A stretch of DNA of 64,000 nucleotides, from the NCBI GenBank assembly GCA_030248225.1, contig JASANE010017563.1, positions 16,124 to 80,123 of the forward strand, given 5' to 3'. The DNA is from Trileptium ribeirensis. Lineage: Eukaryota; Nematoda; Enoplea; Enoplida; Thoracostomopsidae. Positions 38,281 through 50,700 of the stretch are shown here, piece by piece. Each line of letters begins with the position of its first letter. Position 1 is the first letter of the stretch. Under the pieces are notes generated by a model. The model had not been told where the DNA came from. It saw nothing but the letters and a program-made list of their open reading frames with translations, and made no database searches. The translations under genes were made by a program, and so were the position numbers.

Positions 38281-40803
38281 TGAAATTTACCAGAACTCGA
38301 TAGTCGAGTGGATAATACGGAAAAATCTGCAGCGGACTTAAATTCTCCGTGCAGGATCTAAACCTAACAAGGGAAAATGAAAAAGGAGAGAGAGAGAAAT
38401 AGTGCAAAAGCTCAATCGGGGCATACATAGTACATAGCCTAACGGGCAACCAGTTGTAAAATAGAAACTGCTTAAACTCAGCGATCAAGTCGCTCAAAGA
38501 CGAAAAAAGGGGGTTTTGCACTTACTGGGGTTGGAGACAAAACGATTCGCGAAGGGTCACAATTTTTAGCTTTATTAAAATGGAAGTATTGGGATTTCAT
38601 TTTGATTGTTGCACACCCTATCGTGCCGATCCGTTCATGTTCAAATATGAGGTGATTTCCTACATGTCACCGTGGAGCTTAACCACGTGTTCTTGTCACA
38701 ATGAGACATGGTAACTTAATCGCCTGGTCGAGGCAGTTTCACAGTAGGCCTTTTGAAGAAGTGTCTTTTACCAGTACTTTGGTCGGGAGTGTCACGGGGC
38801 TGACTGGGTCTCGGGCATTCGGAACTAACCGCCATACCAGTTTCGAGTCACCTTTAGTAGTAAACACGCCGCCTGGTAGCATAGGTCGGAGATAAAGCAA
38901 GACGCCAGCTTTCAAACAATGTATAAGTGTGGCTCCTTGCGGAGTGCAAAAACCTTAGGCTCAAGCTGGAATTCCTAGTATTTGTTTAGTCTTTTGAATT
39001 CCCCAAATTTTCTTAACTCGTCCTGATAAAAGAAATTTTGGGGCTTTCCAAAGCCCGACGGAGGCTAATCCCCCGTCCCTAACTGCAACGTCGGTTCGAG
39101 CTCAAGCAGCGGCATGAGCGCCGAACGGTCTACTAAACTATAAATTTATAAACCATGATCGTAATCAGAAACGAGCGAGTGAGCAAATCCCTAAGGTTTC
39201 GTTGTGAAGTTTTACCGTGGTCAGCTCAGGAAAATTCGACAGCCCTAACTCAAGAGTGACAAGTCATGTAAAAGCGCGTGGACGATGAGCGTCCGTTTTG
39301 ATTTGCCTTACCTATGACCACGGGGAATCAGAACTACTTCGACTTTGTTGTCCCCAACTCAACACCTTCCGTGCCTTCGCCCAAGATGCCCAAAACGAAA
39401 CTCGACTGGAGGAGGTTGGTCAAGAAACTTGAAAGGTAGAACAAGCTAGCATGTAAAACGGAACGTCCACTAACGGACGGGAATGTCAACTGTTGCTATG
39501 AAAATTTTATATTGACGAACGGTCTGTTACAACCACAAATGGGGAAAATAAACCCCCATGCGCTTGACTCTCATCCCGACTTACTAAGTTCGATCCGGGA
39601 CAGCAATTGCTAGTCCCCTTCCGTGAGGCGACGGGCGCCTACACGGGTCCTCCAACGTCGAATCCCGTTCCAAACCAAGTAAGCAAAAACACAAGAAAGC
39701 TAAAAGCCAAGGCGAAACCGTACAATAAAACTAGAGCGTCGGAGCCGGTCAGTAAAGTCGACCGAACTCCGCGCTGTCGAAGTCGAACTGATTCGAAGAG
39801 ACGACGCGGTAGTCGTCGCTTCAAAATTTTCTGCCGTGTTGAAGCATGGCGATTTTGTCGCCATCCAATCGGCGACGTTCTCTCGACGCCCACTTTTTCG
39901 AGGTCAAACCCGGGCGCCCAATCGAAAAATTCCCCAACTTTTATTTTTGACAGCTATCGTAAACCCTGGGACCCCGTTAGAGAGAGTCGGCTTCAATCGA
40001 AATCGCCGACATCAAATTTGAACCCTCCGATTACTCGGAGGTCGACCATCTGCGAGTTTTCTCCCAAAATCTCCGATTTTAGCCCATCTGTACCCCCAAA
40101 GTTCATGTCAGAAACTTATCCAAAACCCATTACTCAGATCTTTTAAACCCCTTGCATAATCTAGCTTGGTCGTTACCCCCAGATGTCCCACGAAATCGAT
40201 TAAATCACCCGTCAGATTTAAAATTTCAAACCCAAGTTTGGTACGTAAATACGCTCGAAGTAAGCTGGAATCTGTCTTCTTCGCCTCCTTGCCCTCGTTC
40301 ATCAAATTTTCCCCCAGCTAACTCGCCGATTTAAAGCCAAATTTCTGCTATTTAGCGAGTTAGCTGCCTCATCCATCACCTAATTAAGCTTATTTGGAGG
40401 GCATCTGGGGCTAAATTTTGTCGTCTTATCCATGGATAAACGTGCTAACATTGCACGTTTGTATGTTGGCTTACAAAATAAAGCCAAACATTCCTAGCAT
40501 TCTCAACATTCCTAGCTAAATTTCAAATGTCCCGACAGGGCGTCTTCGGACGTCCCGAAGGGGGGGAACCTAAGAGGGAACTGAACTGATTTCGCGGTCG
40601 TGGGTGCAGCCCATTTCGATGTATCCGTCAACCTATCGGGGGTCCTATTCAGGAACTTCCAGGACCCGCGGGAGGGCCCTAAACCTACCCCCCGTCTTTC
40701 CTATTCCTAGGCGTCCAGTCCGTCCGTAAAACTCACGAATTTAATGTCGTTTTGTACGTCTTGTCCTCACGCATCCCGTTTTTTGTCAGTTTCCTATATG
40801 TTA

Positions 40804-41000
40804 CATATATATATATATATATATATACAAATACATACATATCTATACACATACACATACACATACACTACTCATGAGCACACATTACACATGAGACACA
40901 CAGGCGACCTGAGCGGCAGAAAGGTCGCTCGAGTCCACACTAGAAACATGCAGAACCACAACAACAACAACAACAGCAACACACACACATACACACACAC
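40804..41000. repeat. Microsatellites inside the LTR
   Basis: An (AT)n run is followed by TACA/CACATA repeats, then AACAACAACAA and ACACACAC tracts. No coding function is supported. Confidence 0.9.
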
Positions 41001-41254
41001 AGGGCGACAGTAGCGACGACAACCGACCAAAGAAGTCGGTTAGAGAGAGTGGAAAAGAAAAAGAAGACGGAAAAGGAAGGGCATGGGAAGGAAGTCGGGA
41101 CAGGGGGTTCCCGAGGGAATTTCGAGGGGCTGGGGTGAATTTCGGTCCCAGGACGAAGAACGGGGCCGAACGATACCAAACACGAGGGGGTTAGTCACAG
41201 TGGCGGGTCGGGACCCAATTTTGGGTTCCGACATATATTAGTATACGGGGTTTC

Positions 41255-41860
41255 AGCGGGCTCTCCCGCGCTAACGGCTGGGCGGAGCGACGCCCACCGG
41301 GCATCGTTGAACTCGCCTTGGGAAGGCGATTCAGACGAGGGGTGTTTTCCCTGCCTTAACGGCAGCGGGTAGAGGAGCACTAAAATCACGACTGTTAAAG
41401 ACTGTTAAAGAGAGTGTCGGCAAAAAGTGGGGGCGCATTTTCGGCCGTCCCGGGTTAACGGGGCGACGGATGGAGACCCGCCGGGCATCTTTGAAGATGT
41501 CTCGACGTGGCGAATGTGATGAGGGGCGGTTTGCCTACTTTTGGGTTGGGGTTAAATTTTCGGTCGTGCTGTACCCACTTGCAGTCGGTACGCCAAATTG
41601 GAGGGGCACCTTATCGGTCATAAAGGGCTAACGCGAAGTCGGACAAAGACCCGCCGGATATCGTTGTGCTCGCCAGGAGCAGGCGGATAAAATGAGGGGT
41701 CGCATGAGCACATTTAGGGTCGGGGGTCAAATACGGAGTTGGTACAAAACAAGCGGAATTTTATGTTGAATTTCCGTGGTACGGTATAAAACAGGGAAAT
41801 GAGTGATCTAGCGGCGGAATGACTGGTCGGGTCGAGACCCGCATGGCCTCGTCAGATGCC
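41255..41860. repeat. GC-rich tandem repeat in the LTR, period about 175-185 bp
   Basis: The core GAC(C)CGCC(G)GGCAT followed by CTCGCC-type bases and GATGAGGGG recurs near 41290, 41475, 41650 and, more decayed, 41830. Each unit is preceded by GGTTAACG / GGCTAACG. It could be promoter or enhancer repeats of U3. It lies far from the LTR's 3' end. Confidence 0.7.
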
Positions 41861-42876
41861 TAAATGGGTAGAATACTTGGAAACACGCATACTTTCAAGC
41901 ACTAATCCGAGGGCTACCAGAAAGGCCAGTTGTTAGTATGGTGGTCAGGCAACTTTGGGCGTCAAAGGATGTTATAAAAGAAAGGTTTTGATACGGTGGG
42001 GCGGAAAAATAGACACACCGAGTCACGAAGGTCACGCAATACACATATATATGCATAACTATATTCCCATATAAGCCTAGGTTAGGTCCACTCGGAACCA
42101 TGGTCTCCAGCCGAACCTAGCGTAAGTATTGGCTGTTAATTGAATGTTTACCTGTTTGTCCTTAGAATATCTCAGGTGATCCTCCAGCAAGTTGCGATGT
42201 TTCGAGCTCGTTCGAAAGCCCGAAAAATTCTCTACCGAAAAGTACTCGGGACGTTTTCGGTAAATCTGAACCGTTGGACGGTTACGGGCCGATAAACAGG
42301 CCCGAGGTCCGTCATTTCCGAATAATCGGAAACTACCGTAACCCATTTGTTTCAGCTTACTTTTGCGACCATTAAGCTATGGTTCGCTTGAACCAGGTAA
42401 AGTTGATAATCCTGATTTAGATTACTTTCCGACCCCTTAAATCGTCCGAGGCCTCCTATTCCCGGACGGTCTAAATTTTGAATTTCCAATAGGGAAATGG
42501 GGGAAGCAGTCGGGTTCCGTTCAGATCTTCCATCTCAGTGCCAGTTAGACGCTCCTTTCTATTTTTTTTCTAGATTCGTACCTTCACCCTAATCAAACAT
42601 TCCACTTGTCTGGTTGGACTCGTCCGACATGACACCCGATGATAAAATAAAAACATGCAATGGCCAAAAATCATACCAACAACAAAACGTATCAATGGCA
42701 AACAAAGCAAATATATGGATGACAAACAAAGCAATTAACGATAGCCATGACACCAGGCGACACGTGAGAGCCTTATCCCCGTAACCTCTATCTGGTTCGA
42801 TTTGAGACGCGTTTAGGCCATTTCTACATGGAAACCCTGTAAAACACGCGTAACGGGCCGGAACGGGCCTGTTACA

Positions 42877-43488
42877 TCTCTTATATTTTTAAATGGAAAT
42901 TTTCGGACTTAATTATTCGGGTTGGAAACAGTTTTCTCTGTTGTCCCTGTGATCTGGTTTTGACCGGAAAATAAACTATGCTCTGCAGATAATATGGTAC
43001 AATATGGTACATGAAAATTCCGGCTTCCTAGTTTACTTTTTGGAAAGTTGCTCAAAATATGTTATTCGGTGCCGATTTAGCCGTATTTCCGACGAGTCCT
43101 CCTTAGATCCTAGCAATTTCTATATCCTGAAAAGTCCTGAAAAGTCCTCCTCTTATATTTTAAAGGGGCGAAAAGGACTTTGCACTACGTTTGAAAGAAA
43201 ATTTATCAACCTGGTTAAAAGTCGCTTTATTCCATTGTTTCTGCCCTGGTGCCATGGTAAATATACATAGACATGCAGATTGAACAGTACAGATAAGTGC
43301 AACATGAGTATTACAATGCAATGTTTATACATATCCTCAACGCATAATTATATACTGTTTACAATTTGTCGGCCCAACGCAACCGGATCGGGTTTACCGT
43401 CGGTGCCATTGGCAGTTCATAGTGGTGACTATAAAGTTTTCCTCTAGTCAGTGTTCATATGGTGGTGTCGGAGGTTCCACTTACATTG
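42877..43488 (-). other. Internal 3' untranslated segment before the 3' LTR
   Basis: This lies between the ORF2 stop and the inferred LTR edge. It contains no long frame. Purine-rich tracts on the element strand (AGAGGAAAA near 43433, AGAGAAAAC near 42933, AAAAATATAAGAGA at 42877-42890) are candidate polypurine tracts. Only the last sits next to a TG-starting edge whose ends match the known LTR terminus. Confidence 0.5.
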
Positions 43489-44667
43489 TCAAACCCAGCT
43501 ATCAGATATTAGTTCCTTTTGAACCCAGTTGCGGAAGTACCCTATATAGGGTTCGACCACGCGGGGCTCCGAAATCTCATTGCCGTCAACAATGTTTTCC
43601 CAAGCTCCCGATTCGTTTAATTCGGGTGGATAGTCTGGCATCGACGATTTCTGTAATCTGTCAGGAAATTGCCATTTAATGTCTTGGAATATTTGGGTAA
43701 ATTCGTCGTGCCATTCGATCGTATTGTCCTGTCCAATGTCCCAATGTGGAGAAGGCGGGGCAATAATTGCTCGGGCTCCGTCATTGAGAAGGTAGTCGAA
43801 TGAGCATATATATCGGCGTACTCGACGCATAACTTTGCTGGGCGTGTCCAGTAAACGACCTTCGTGCGGTTTCGATCGTAGGGCCGTTTTATATCCGCCA
43901 AGGATCATTATTGTCTTGGTTTGTGGCGTGGCGATGCACGTTGCCAGCCGAACGAGAAATTGCATGGTGGCTCCCGGCCATGCGATGGCGAACCACCCTT
44001 TTGACGCGGCCATATTGACCAAGGGCGCTGCTAACGAATCGCCCAAAATCAACACAGTTGGCCAGGAGGCGACGTTATGGCGGAGGAAGGTTCGCACTTC
44101 CTCCAATAGACGGCCCATGACATTGTGGCAGGGTCGCGGTCGTTTGCCGAACTTGATGTCGTCCGGCCCTAGGCCGATTCCCCAGAATGAGTCGGATCGG
44201 TTTGCCTCGAGCAATTGGGCAAATCCGGTGGCTAACAGGGCGTCTCTGAACCTAGGAAGTTTGAACTTTTCCAGCAGCACCGTTCGCATGAGGTGAGGAA
44301 GTACTGGGCGGAGGCGCTCGGTTGTCTTTGAGTCCAGGAACTTTTGTTTGTTCCTACGGGAGATGGCTTTCACGTCTCGAGCTCCCATTTTCAGGTCCGA
44401 TATGTCTTGTTTTGCTTGCTCCTCGTCGAATAAATAGGTGACGAGGAGCTGGTAGCCTTGCTCCGTCGAGGCGTATTCGATGGGATATTGTTTTATTGTT
44501 TGGCTCAACGGAGCCATGTTGGAGAGTTCCGGCCAGTGTGTGCCTTTGGACAGGAACGTCTCGATTGGAGCGCCATAGTTTATGGTGTAGTACGGCACGC
44601 GAGGTTGCGGAAGTTGCTCCATATCTTTGAATGATTTGGTGATTCCTGCAATAGTATTCATCGCCAT
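43489..44667 (-). CDS. ORF2: NADAR domain fused to SGNH/GDSL-like esterase domain
   Basis: The product has 392 codons and starts at the first ATG, 73 nt after the ORF1 stop. Residues about 40-172 match the NADAR (YbiA/DUF1768) family: ELSNMAP (47-53), the Glu-x-x-(Y/F)-Q site as EQGYQ (69-73), MRTVLLEKF (127-135), and the signature LLATGFAQLLEA...DSFWGIG (144-165). Known NADAR enzymes cleave N-glycosidic bonds, and some remove ADP-ribose from guanine. Residues about 203-335 look SGNH-like: ILGDSLA with nucleophile Ser211 (block I), WPGAT (block II Gly), ILGGYK in place of the usual GGND (the block III Asn is missing), and candidate His308 or His320 for block V. GDSL esterases are reported as extra ORFs in bdelloid rotifer LTR elements and in CR1 ORF1. 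I know of no NADAR in an LTR element. Function here is inference. It sits where env usually lies. Confidence 0.78.
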   Translation of the reverse strand: MAMNTIAGITKSFKDMEQLPQPRVPYYTINYGAPIETFLSKGTHWPELSNMAPLSQTIKQYPIEYASTEQGYQLLVTYLFDEEQAKQDISDLKMGARDVKAISRRNKQKFLDSKTTERLRPVLPHLMRTVLLEKFKLPRFRDALLATGFAQLLEANRSDSFWGIGLGPDDIKFGKRPRPCHNVMGRLLEEVRTFLRHNVASWPTVLILGDSLAAPLVNMAASKGWFAIAWPGATMQFLVRLATCIATPQTKTIMILGGYKTALRSKPHEGRLLDTPSKVMRRVRRYICSFDYLLNDGARAIIAPPSPHWDIGQDNTIEWHDEFTQIFQDIKWQFPDRLQKSSMPDYPPELNESGAWENIVDGNEISEPRVVEPYIGYFRNWVQKELISDSWV

Positions 44668-44740
44668 TAGTGGCGGCTCTTGAGGGAGTTTGGTGGCGGG
44701 AGCTCGAGTTTTCTGGGGTGTTTCTCGAGTGATTTAAACG

Positions 44741-47700
44741 TTACAACCGTCGCTCGCGAGGCGGTTGTCTCGGAGGTCGGACCACTTCTAGTCCGATATC
44801 TTCAGGTCGTAATTGTCTTTGTCCACTGTCCTCGTCGGGTTCCAAGTCCGGATGTGCGGATAACATGTCCTCGATGTCCTGTTCATCAAAGATGTCCCTA
44901 AAAGGTTCAAACATGTCGTGCCGTGCACGAGCACTACCAGATGGATAATCCATCGGCATAACAGGGTCACGATGTCGAGTCGGTGGAGCGAGGGGTATAG
45001 TCCGTCGAGCTGGTGTCGTAATTTTAGGTTCCAATCGTCGGGTGTCCAAGCGTGGTATTACGACTCGGGCTTCTTCTCCATATGGTATGTATTCTTCATA
45101 CCAACGACAACGGTCCCTGGCTTGCCTATGTGGCTGTCGGCGAGTAGGTTGAGGGGGTTCTTCCCTCTCCTTAACCTCGGGCGCAGAGGGTCCCATCTCA
45201 GGAGATCCCTCGCTCTCCTCTGTTGGAGGATCGAGTTCAAAGTGGGGCCTTCGCCGGGGTCCCGGTAAAAGTTGACTAAGAGGTATCTCATCCTCCTCGT
45301 CTTCCCAACTAACTTGTGATTGGGCCCTAGCGGGGGTTTGTCTACGTGGTTTGGCGCGTGATGGTCGTGTTAGAACTCCCTTAAGGGTGGAGGGAGCGCT
45401 ACGCGGCGGCGCTCTTCCCTTCCTCCCGGTAGAGGAGCCTTTAGTTGATTCGCCAATGGTTGATATTGTCTCATTGTCCTTGTCTACAGTCCGTGGTCGT
45501 AATCGTTTCGGTCGACCGCCTTCCGAAGACTCGGAAGGTCGACGTTGTTTACTTGCCTCTCGTTGTCGAGCTAAACTCTCAATAAATTCTTCTACAATCC
45601 CGTCGGCAGCTACTTGGTCTTCCGAGGGGATGTATTGTATGGGGGATCCCCTTAGGTACTCCATCAGCTCATTTGCATCTTGTATTTCTCCTCGGGCGCG
45701 GGCGGCTTCCTCTCTTTTCCTTCTTATCTCCTGCATTTCCCATTCCCATTGTGCTAGTTCATTTTGTCTTCGGGTGGTCCATCGACCAAAGGATGGTACC
45801 TGTGGATCTTTGGTTCCCCGTTCCTGCAAGGGTGATAATAGGGGTGGAATTATCCACTGTTGAGGCGGTGTCGGAAAATCGGCGATTTCCGGTGAAGTGG
45901 TCTCCGGGCTTATGGATGATGCTTGTTCGCTAGTCGGCGCGGGAACCTTAGTTGGTTTTCGTCGTGGTTTAGGCTGAGGTTTTGGTGTTGGCGCGGGTTC
46001 CAGTGGAGGTTGGCTGGTTGCTGGGACGGATTGTGCGGGTTGTGGCCTTGGAGGGGTGTGAAATGGTGTGAGCCATTCATCTGGAACGTAGTCCTCTATG
46101 GTGGCTTCGAATCCCTGCGGCATCAGGGGAGTGTGTGGAAGTGGTGTGGGTGGGGCGGAATATGCCTGACGAGGTATGGAATAGGGTTGTTCGTAAGACG
46201 CCGAATGTTCATAATAGGTGTAGTATGGTGTTACTGGCTGGTCTGTTTCAGTCATTAAGTGTTGTGTCTGAGGACTGCGAGATGTTTGAGTGGCGATTGC
46301 GGCTCGGTGTTTTGCAGGCGTGAGGGGCGAAGTTTGGACAGCATGTTCGACTGCTGACGTTGGGGATGCCGCTTGTTCTGGAGTGTGAGGCGAGTCTTCG
46401 TCCGGGTCCTGTGAAGCGAGTAATTCCACAAGACCTAAGTCGTTTACATTGAATGGTCGCAGTGCGCGTCCGTTGTCTGAGCGTTTCACCCTTAGAGGCC
46501 TTGTAGCCTCATCAGTCCGAGCGGCTCGTTCTTGTTCTTGTAGAGTTACTGGGGCGGTGTGTTGTCCATACTCAGGCGAGAAAGTACCTGGTGGTTTATC
46601 CAGTGCGTAAGGTAACTTAGCGGAGTCCTGGGTTGCGAGTTCCTGTGATATAGCGGGCCATTCGGTGTCCGGGGTTCTGTCAGGGTCACAGAGGGGAAGC
46701 CTATTTTGTTGCGGAGCTCCGGAGGAGTCTTGGGCTTGAATGGTCAGCTGTTCTACTGCGGCGCGGTGGATGTCTGCCTGGGCTTGCGTGTATTCTAAGT
46801 TAGGTTCTCCAATCTCGATGCTAGCGACGTCGGATGCACCATCAATCTCCTGACGCAACCGATCTACTGCTTCTGGGTCTGCAGCCTGTAATTCCCTAGT
46901 GAAATATTTGTCAGCGAGGATAGTTTCTCCGGGTTCCTGTAGCGCAGCCTCAATATATGCGGGAGGGACTGCCTTAAGTAAATCAGCCATGTCGGGGAAA
47001 CTACTCAGCGGGCGATAGCATGGCTTGGTACGATTGATGTGGACCACATGATCGGACGCGTTAGGTTGTCCGGGGAGTTTAACGCAAATGCAGGGGAGCA
47101 TTATTTTGGTAATCTGGTATGGTCCACACCATCGGCGTTCTAGTTTGCGCGATAAGCCTGGGGTGGTATAATATCGATACACCCATACATGGTCATTAAT
47201 ACGGTAGTCCGGGACCTTGATCTTACGATTGTAATAGCGTTTTCGGTATTCCCGAGCAGATTGCATGGACCGATAGGCCCGATCCCTAATGGTGGCTAAC
47301 CAACGTTGCACATTAGCGCGATATGCTTCTGCTCCGGGGTAGCGTCCCCAATCAGTTTGTGTTTCGATTCCACCCGGCACTCGGGGTTGGAATCCGTGCA
47401 TGAGCATGAATGGTGGATAGTGCGTGGAAGCGTGTACTGCTGAATTGTAGGACATGATGCAATACGGCAGGACTTCGTCCCATGTAGTATGGTCCTTTTC
47501 AGGTAATGCTACTCTTAGGAGGAATAGTAGGGTACGGTTAAAACGTTCGATTTCTCCGTTTGCCTTCGGGTTGTAACTGAGCGTTTCGCGTTTAAATGTA
47601 TGTAGTCTAGCGCACAAGGCTTCCATTACTTCGGAGACGAAACATCCGCCTCGGTCTGAGACTAGTTCTTCGGGTGCGCCATAGCGGCACACCACGTCTT

Positions 47701-50700
47701 CGACGAAGACCTTGGCTACGCTCTTGGCGGTTTGGTCCGGTAAAGCAGCGGCAATAACTAGTTTTGTGAATTGATCGATGAAGGCGATTACGTACCTATT
47801 TCCGTTACGGGATAACACCCGTGTGTCCAATATGTCAACAAACATACGATGCATGGGTGCACTAGCCAACGGGTTCTCTCCGAGCGCGGCTCGAACATTT
47901 TGTGGTAGATTGCGTGATCGCTGGCAGAGCACACACCGCTTAACGTATTCGTCCACGTCCTTACCCATGGTTTCCCAGTAGTAGAATTGTTTAAGTTTAC
48001 TCAGTAGTCGATCCCTACCTGGGTGTCCACCAAATAATGTGTCATGTTCGTGCTTGAGTATCTGTCGTATGAGTAGTCTGGGTACGCATAATTTTGGTCT
48101 ATGGTCGTTCGGCATGATGGGGTGTAAGTATAGAATGGCAGTGTCGGGGCAGAGCCTGTAATGGTGGGCTTCCAATTTGAGGGCGGTCGCTGCCTTTTCA
48201 TCGGCGGGCGACTGTCGTGTATGTAAATACCACCAAATAGGACCAAATTGTTTATCCCTGCGTTGAATATATGGTAAGTAATTGAGAAGGTTCCTCCCTT
48301 CATATTGTTGGAAGTGTGGTAAGTATATGTGTTCTCCAGTGTCGTAAACCTGTTCAGGGCGATGTAGTTGTATTCGAGGTCCGCATGCGTAAGCAACCTT
48401 AATTAATGTGTCAAACTCCTCTACTTCGGGTAAGCCTCCATATCTCTGTCTAACAGTTGTCGGTAGCGTCTGTGGTCTAGCGGGTTCAGGTGTACCAGCC
48501 GTAGCGCGAGTTGAGCTTTCACTCGCTGCGATAGGAGCGGGCGGTGTCGGAGCGGTTGGGGGTTCTTGGGGTTGCGGGGGTCTGGCGGGTGGTTCGGGTG
48601 CTGGAGAGGGTCCGTGGGTCGGTCCAACAGTGGGTTCTGGCGGTCCTGGGGCAGTCGTCCGTCTCCCGGGGATCTCAACTCCTTCAGGCCATGGGTCATC
48701 TATGTCTCCACAGAAGATGAAACGTGTCGGATCCGGTAGGGGGTCATGATCGGATCCTCCGAACATACGATAGAAACGTTCTCTAACGTACTCGGGTGGT
48801 AGGGTGACAGGAGCGTCCGGTGGAAGTCCCAAGAGTTGTCGAGTAAGTCGTTTCCAAATTTCTTCGGTAGGAAATCGTCGGGGCGGTTTAGCTGGAGCTT
48901 TGCCTTTACCGCGATCCTGTCCTTTAACGGCTACAGCAACCATTCGAGGATGGTCCTGTTCGTCCTGTTCAGCTTCGTCCGAGGAATAAGAAAATTCCAC
49001 GTCATGTCGGGGATCGCGTGAAAGTCCGTCGGCGTTGGCATTAGCCTTACCCGGTCGGTATTCGATGTTGAAACCACCGAATTCCATCAGTAATTCGTTG
49101 CGCCATTGGGCTAGCCGCGAGTTACGCGGTGGTCTCTCGAACAGTGCCTTAAGTGGCTTATGGTCAGTCTCAACATGGAATTCATGTCCAAGGAGGTAAT
49201 GTCGGAAGTGTAAGGCAGCCCATCGTATGGCGAGAGCCTCAGTCTCGATGGCAGGGTATCGACGTTGATAGTCCACAAGTGATTTGCTCGCGTAGGCGAT
49301 GGGCAGTGTCCCCTTGTCGGTCTTTTGCGAAAGCACTGCTCCGAGGGCATATCCAGAAGCGTCCGTTTGGAGTATGAAAGGTTTAGAAAAGTCCGGGTAT
49401 ATGAGTAATGGTTCTTGTACCAATGCCTTGCGTAGTTTTCCGAATGCTTCTTCGCATTGCGGTGTCCACTTAAATTCACTGTCCTTTCGTCGAAGTGCGT
49501 TGAGCGGTTCACAAATTTCAGAGTAGTGTGGTATGAATTTGTGATAGTATCCTACAAGTCCTAGAAAGCTTTGTAATTGTTTGAGGGTTTCCGGTCGTTT
49601 GTAATTATCAATTGCGGCGGTTTTCTCGGGGTCGGGTTTAACTCCCTCTGAACTGATGATGTGTCCGAGATATTTTAATTGTTTCTGCCCAAATTGGCAT
49701 TTCGAAGGTTTTAATTTGAGATTCGCCTTGCGGAATCTGTCAAATACTGTTATTAAGTCCGCTAGGTGTTGTTCGAATGTGGGTGAAAAGACCAATATGT
49801 CATCTATGTAGATTAGGCATCGTTCCCATTCTAGACCCTTTAATATGATTGACATACACCTTTGAAAGGCGCCTGGTGAGGAATTCAGTCCGAATGGCAG
49901 AACGTTATATTCATACTGTCCGTGGACAGTGACGAAGGAGGTTTTCTCCTTGGTCTCGGGGTCCAATTCTAGTTGCCAGAAACCTTTGTTAAGATCTAAA
50001 CTGGACATGAATTTGGTGTTTCTGAGGCAACCTAATATGTCATCTATGCGAGGTAGTGGATATAAGTCTCGTTCCGCAACTACGTTGAGCTTACGGAAGT
50101 CGACACATAACCGTAATGTACCATCACTTTTGGTGACGTACACTATGGGAGAACCCCAAGGTGAATCTGATGGCGTTATAAGACCTGCTTCTACCATGTT
50201 GTTTAATTCCTCACGCAAGGGTTCCCTTAATGAATGTGCTAGACGATAGGGTACCTGTTTGATGGGCCTTGCGTCTCCAGTAACGATCCTGTGCTGGTGC
50301 ACACCGCATCTGCCGAGATCAAACGGGTGTACACTAAATATGTCTGCGTTTTCGGAGATAGTTGTTTTCAATTGTTTGAGTTCGAAAGGGTTTAGGGTCG
50401 TTTGTCCAAAGTCAATTTTGCTCAAGACTTGTATGGATCGCTCGGTGTCGATGGTCTTCTTTTGTTCGCTTATGATTTGGACAACGTTGTCTCGTGTAAC
50501 CCCGATGTTGTTGCATTGCTTGGTGCGTTTTGGAGGGTCTAGCTGTAGCAAACGCTTGTTACTGTCATATAAGAACTCAACCTCGTTGTCGTCTAGCATC
50601 TCGATATGCCCTATTGTCTGTCCAGCATGTATGGCGACGGGAAAGTTCCCAAAGTTCATTAGTGCTATTGGTATCATGCGTTGGCCAGTAAGTACCAGAG

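Larger units (their letters stand above)
36301..42876 (-). repeat. 3' LTR (inner boundary inferred)
   Basis: The outer edge 36301 is fixed by where similarity to the right copy begins: TGTAATAACGG in both, with unrelated bases before it. Similarity is directly visible to 39514, where the right copy runs off the window. I place the inner edge at 42876 because the sequence there ends GTTACA, giving TGTAA...TTACA as inverted ends. On the element strand it is preceded by an A-rich tract (AAAAATATAAGAGA) that could prime plus-strand synthesis. An alternative edge near 42930, beside GTTTTCTCTG, is possible. The LTR holds a hairpin pair, a GC-rich tandem repeat and microsatellites. Confidence 0.65.

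Noticed and set aside
38240..38521. 93-codon minus frame present in both LTRs (85 codons at 62725-62982), and the 64-codon plus frame at 38701-38895 / 63187-63381
   Set aside because: Presence in both LTRs is expected from LTR identity and gives no evidence of selection. No motif was recognised.
43835..44296. 153-codon plus-strand frame
   Set aside because: Antisense shadow of the NADAR-SGNH gene.
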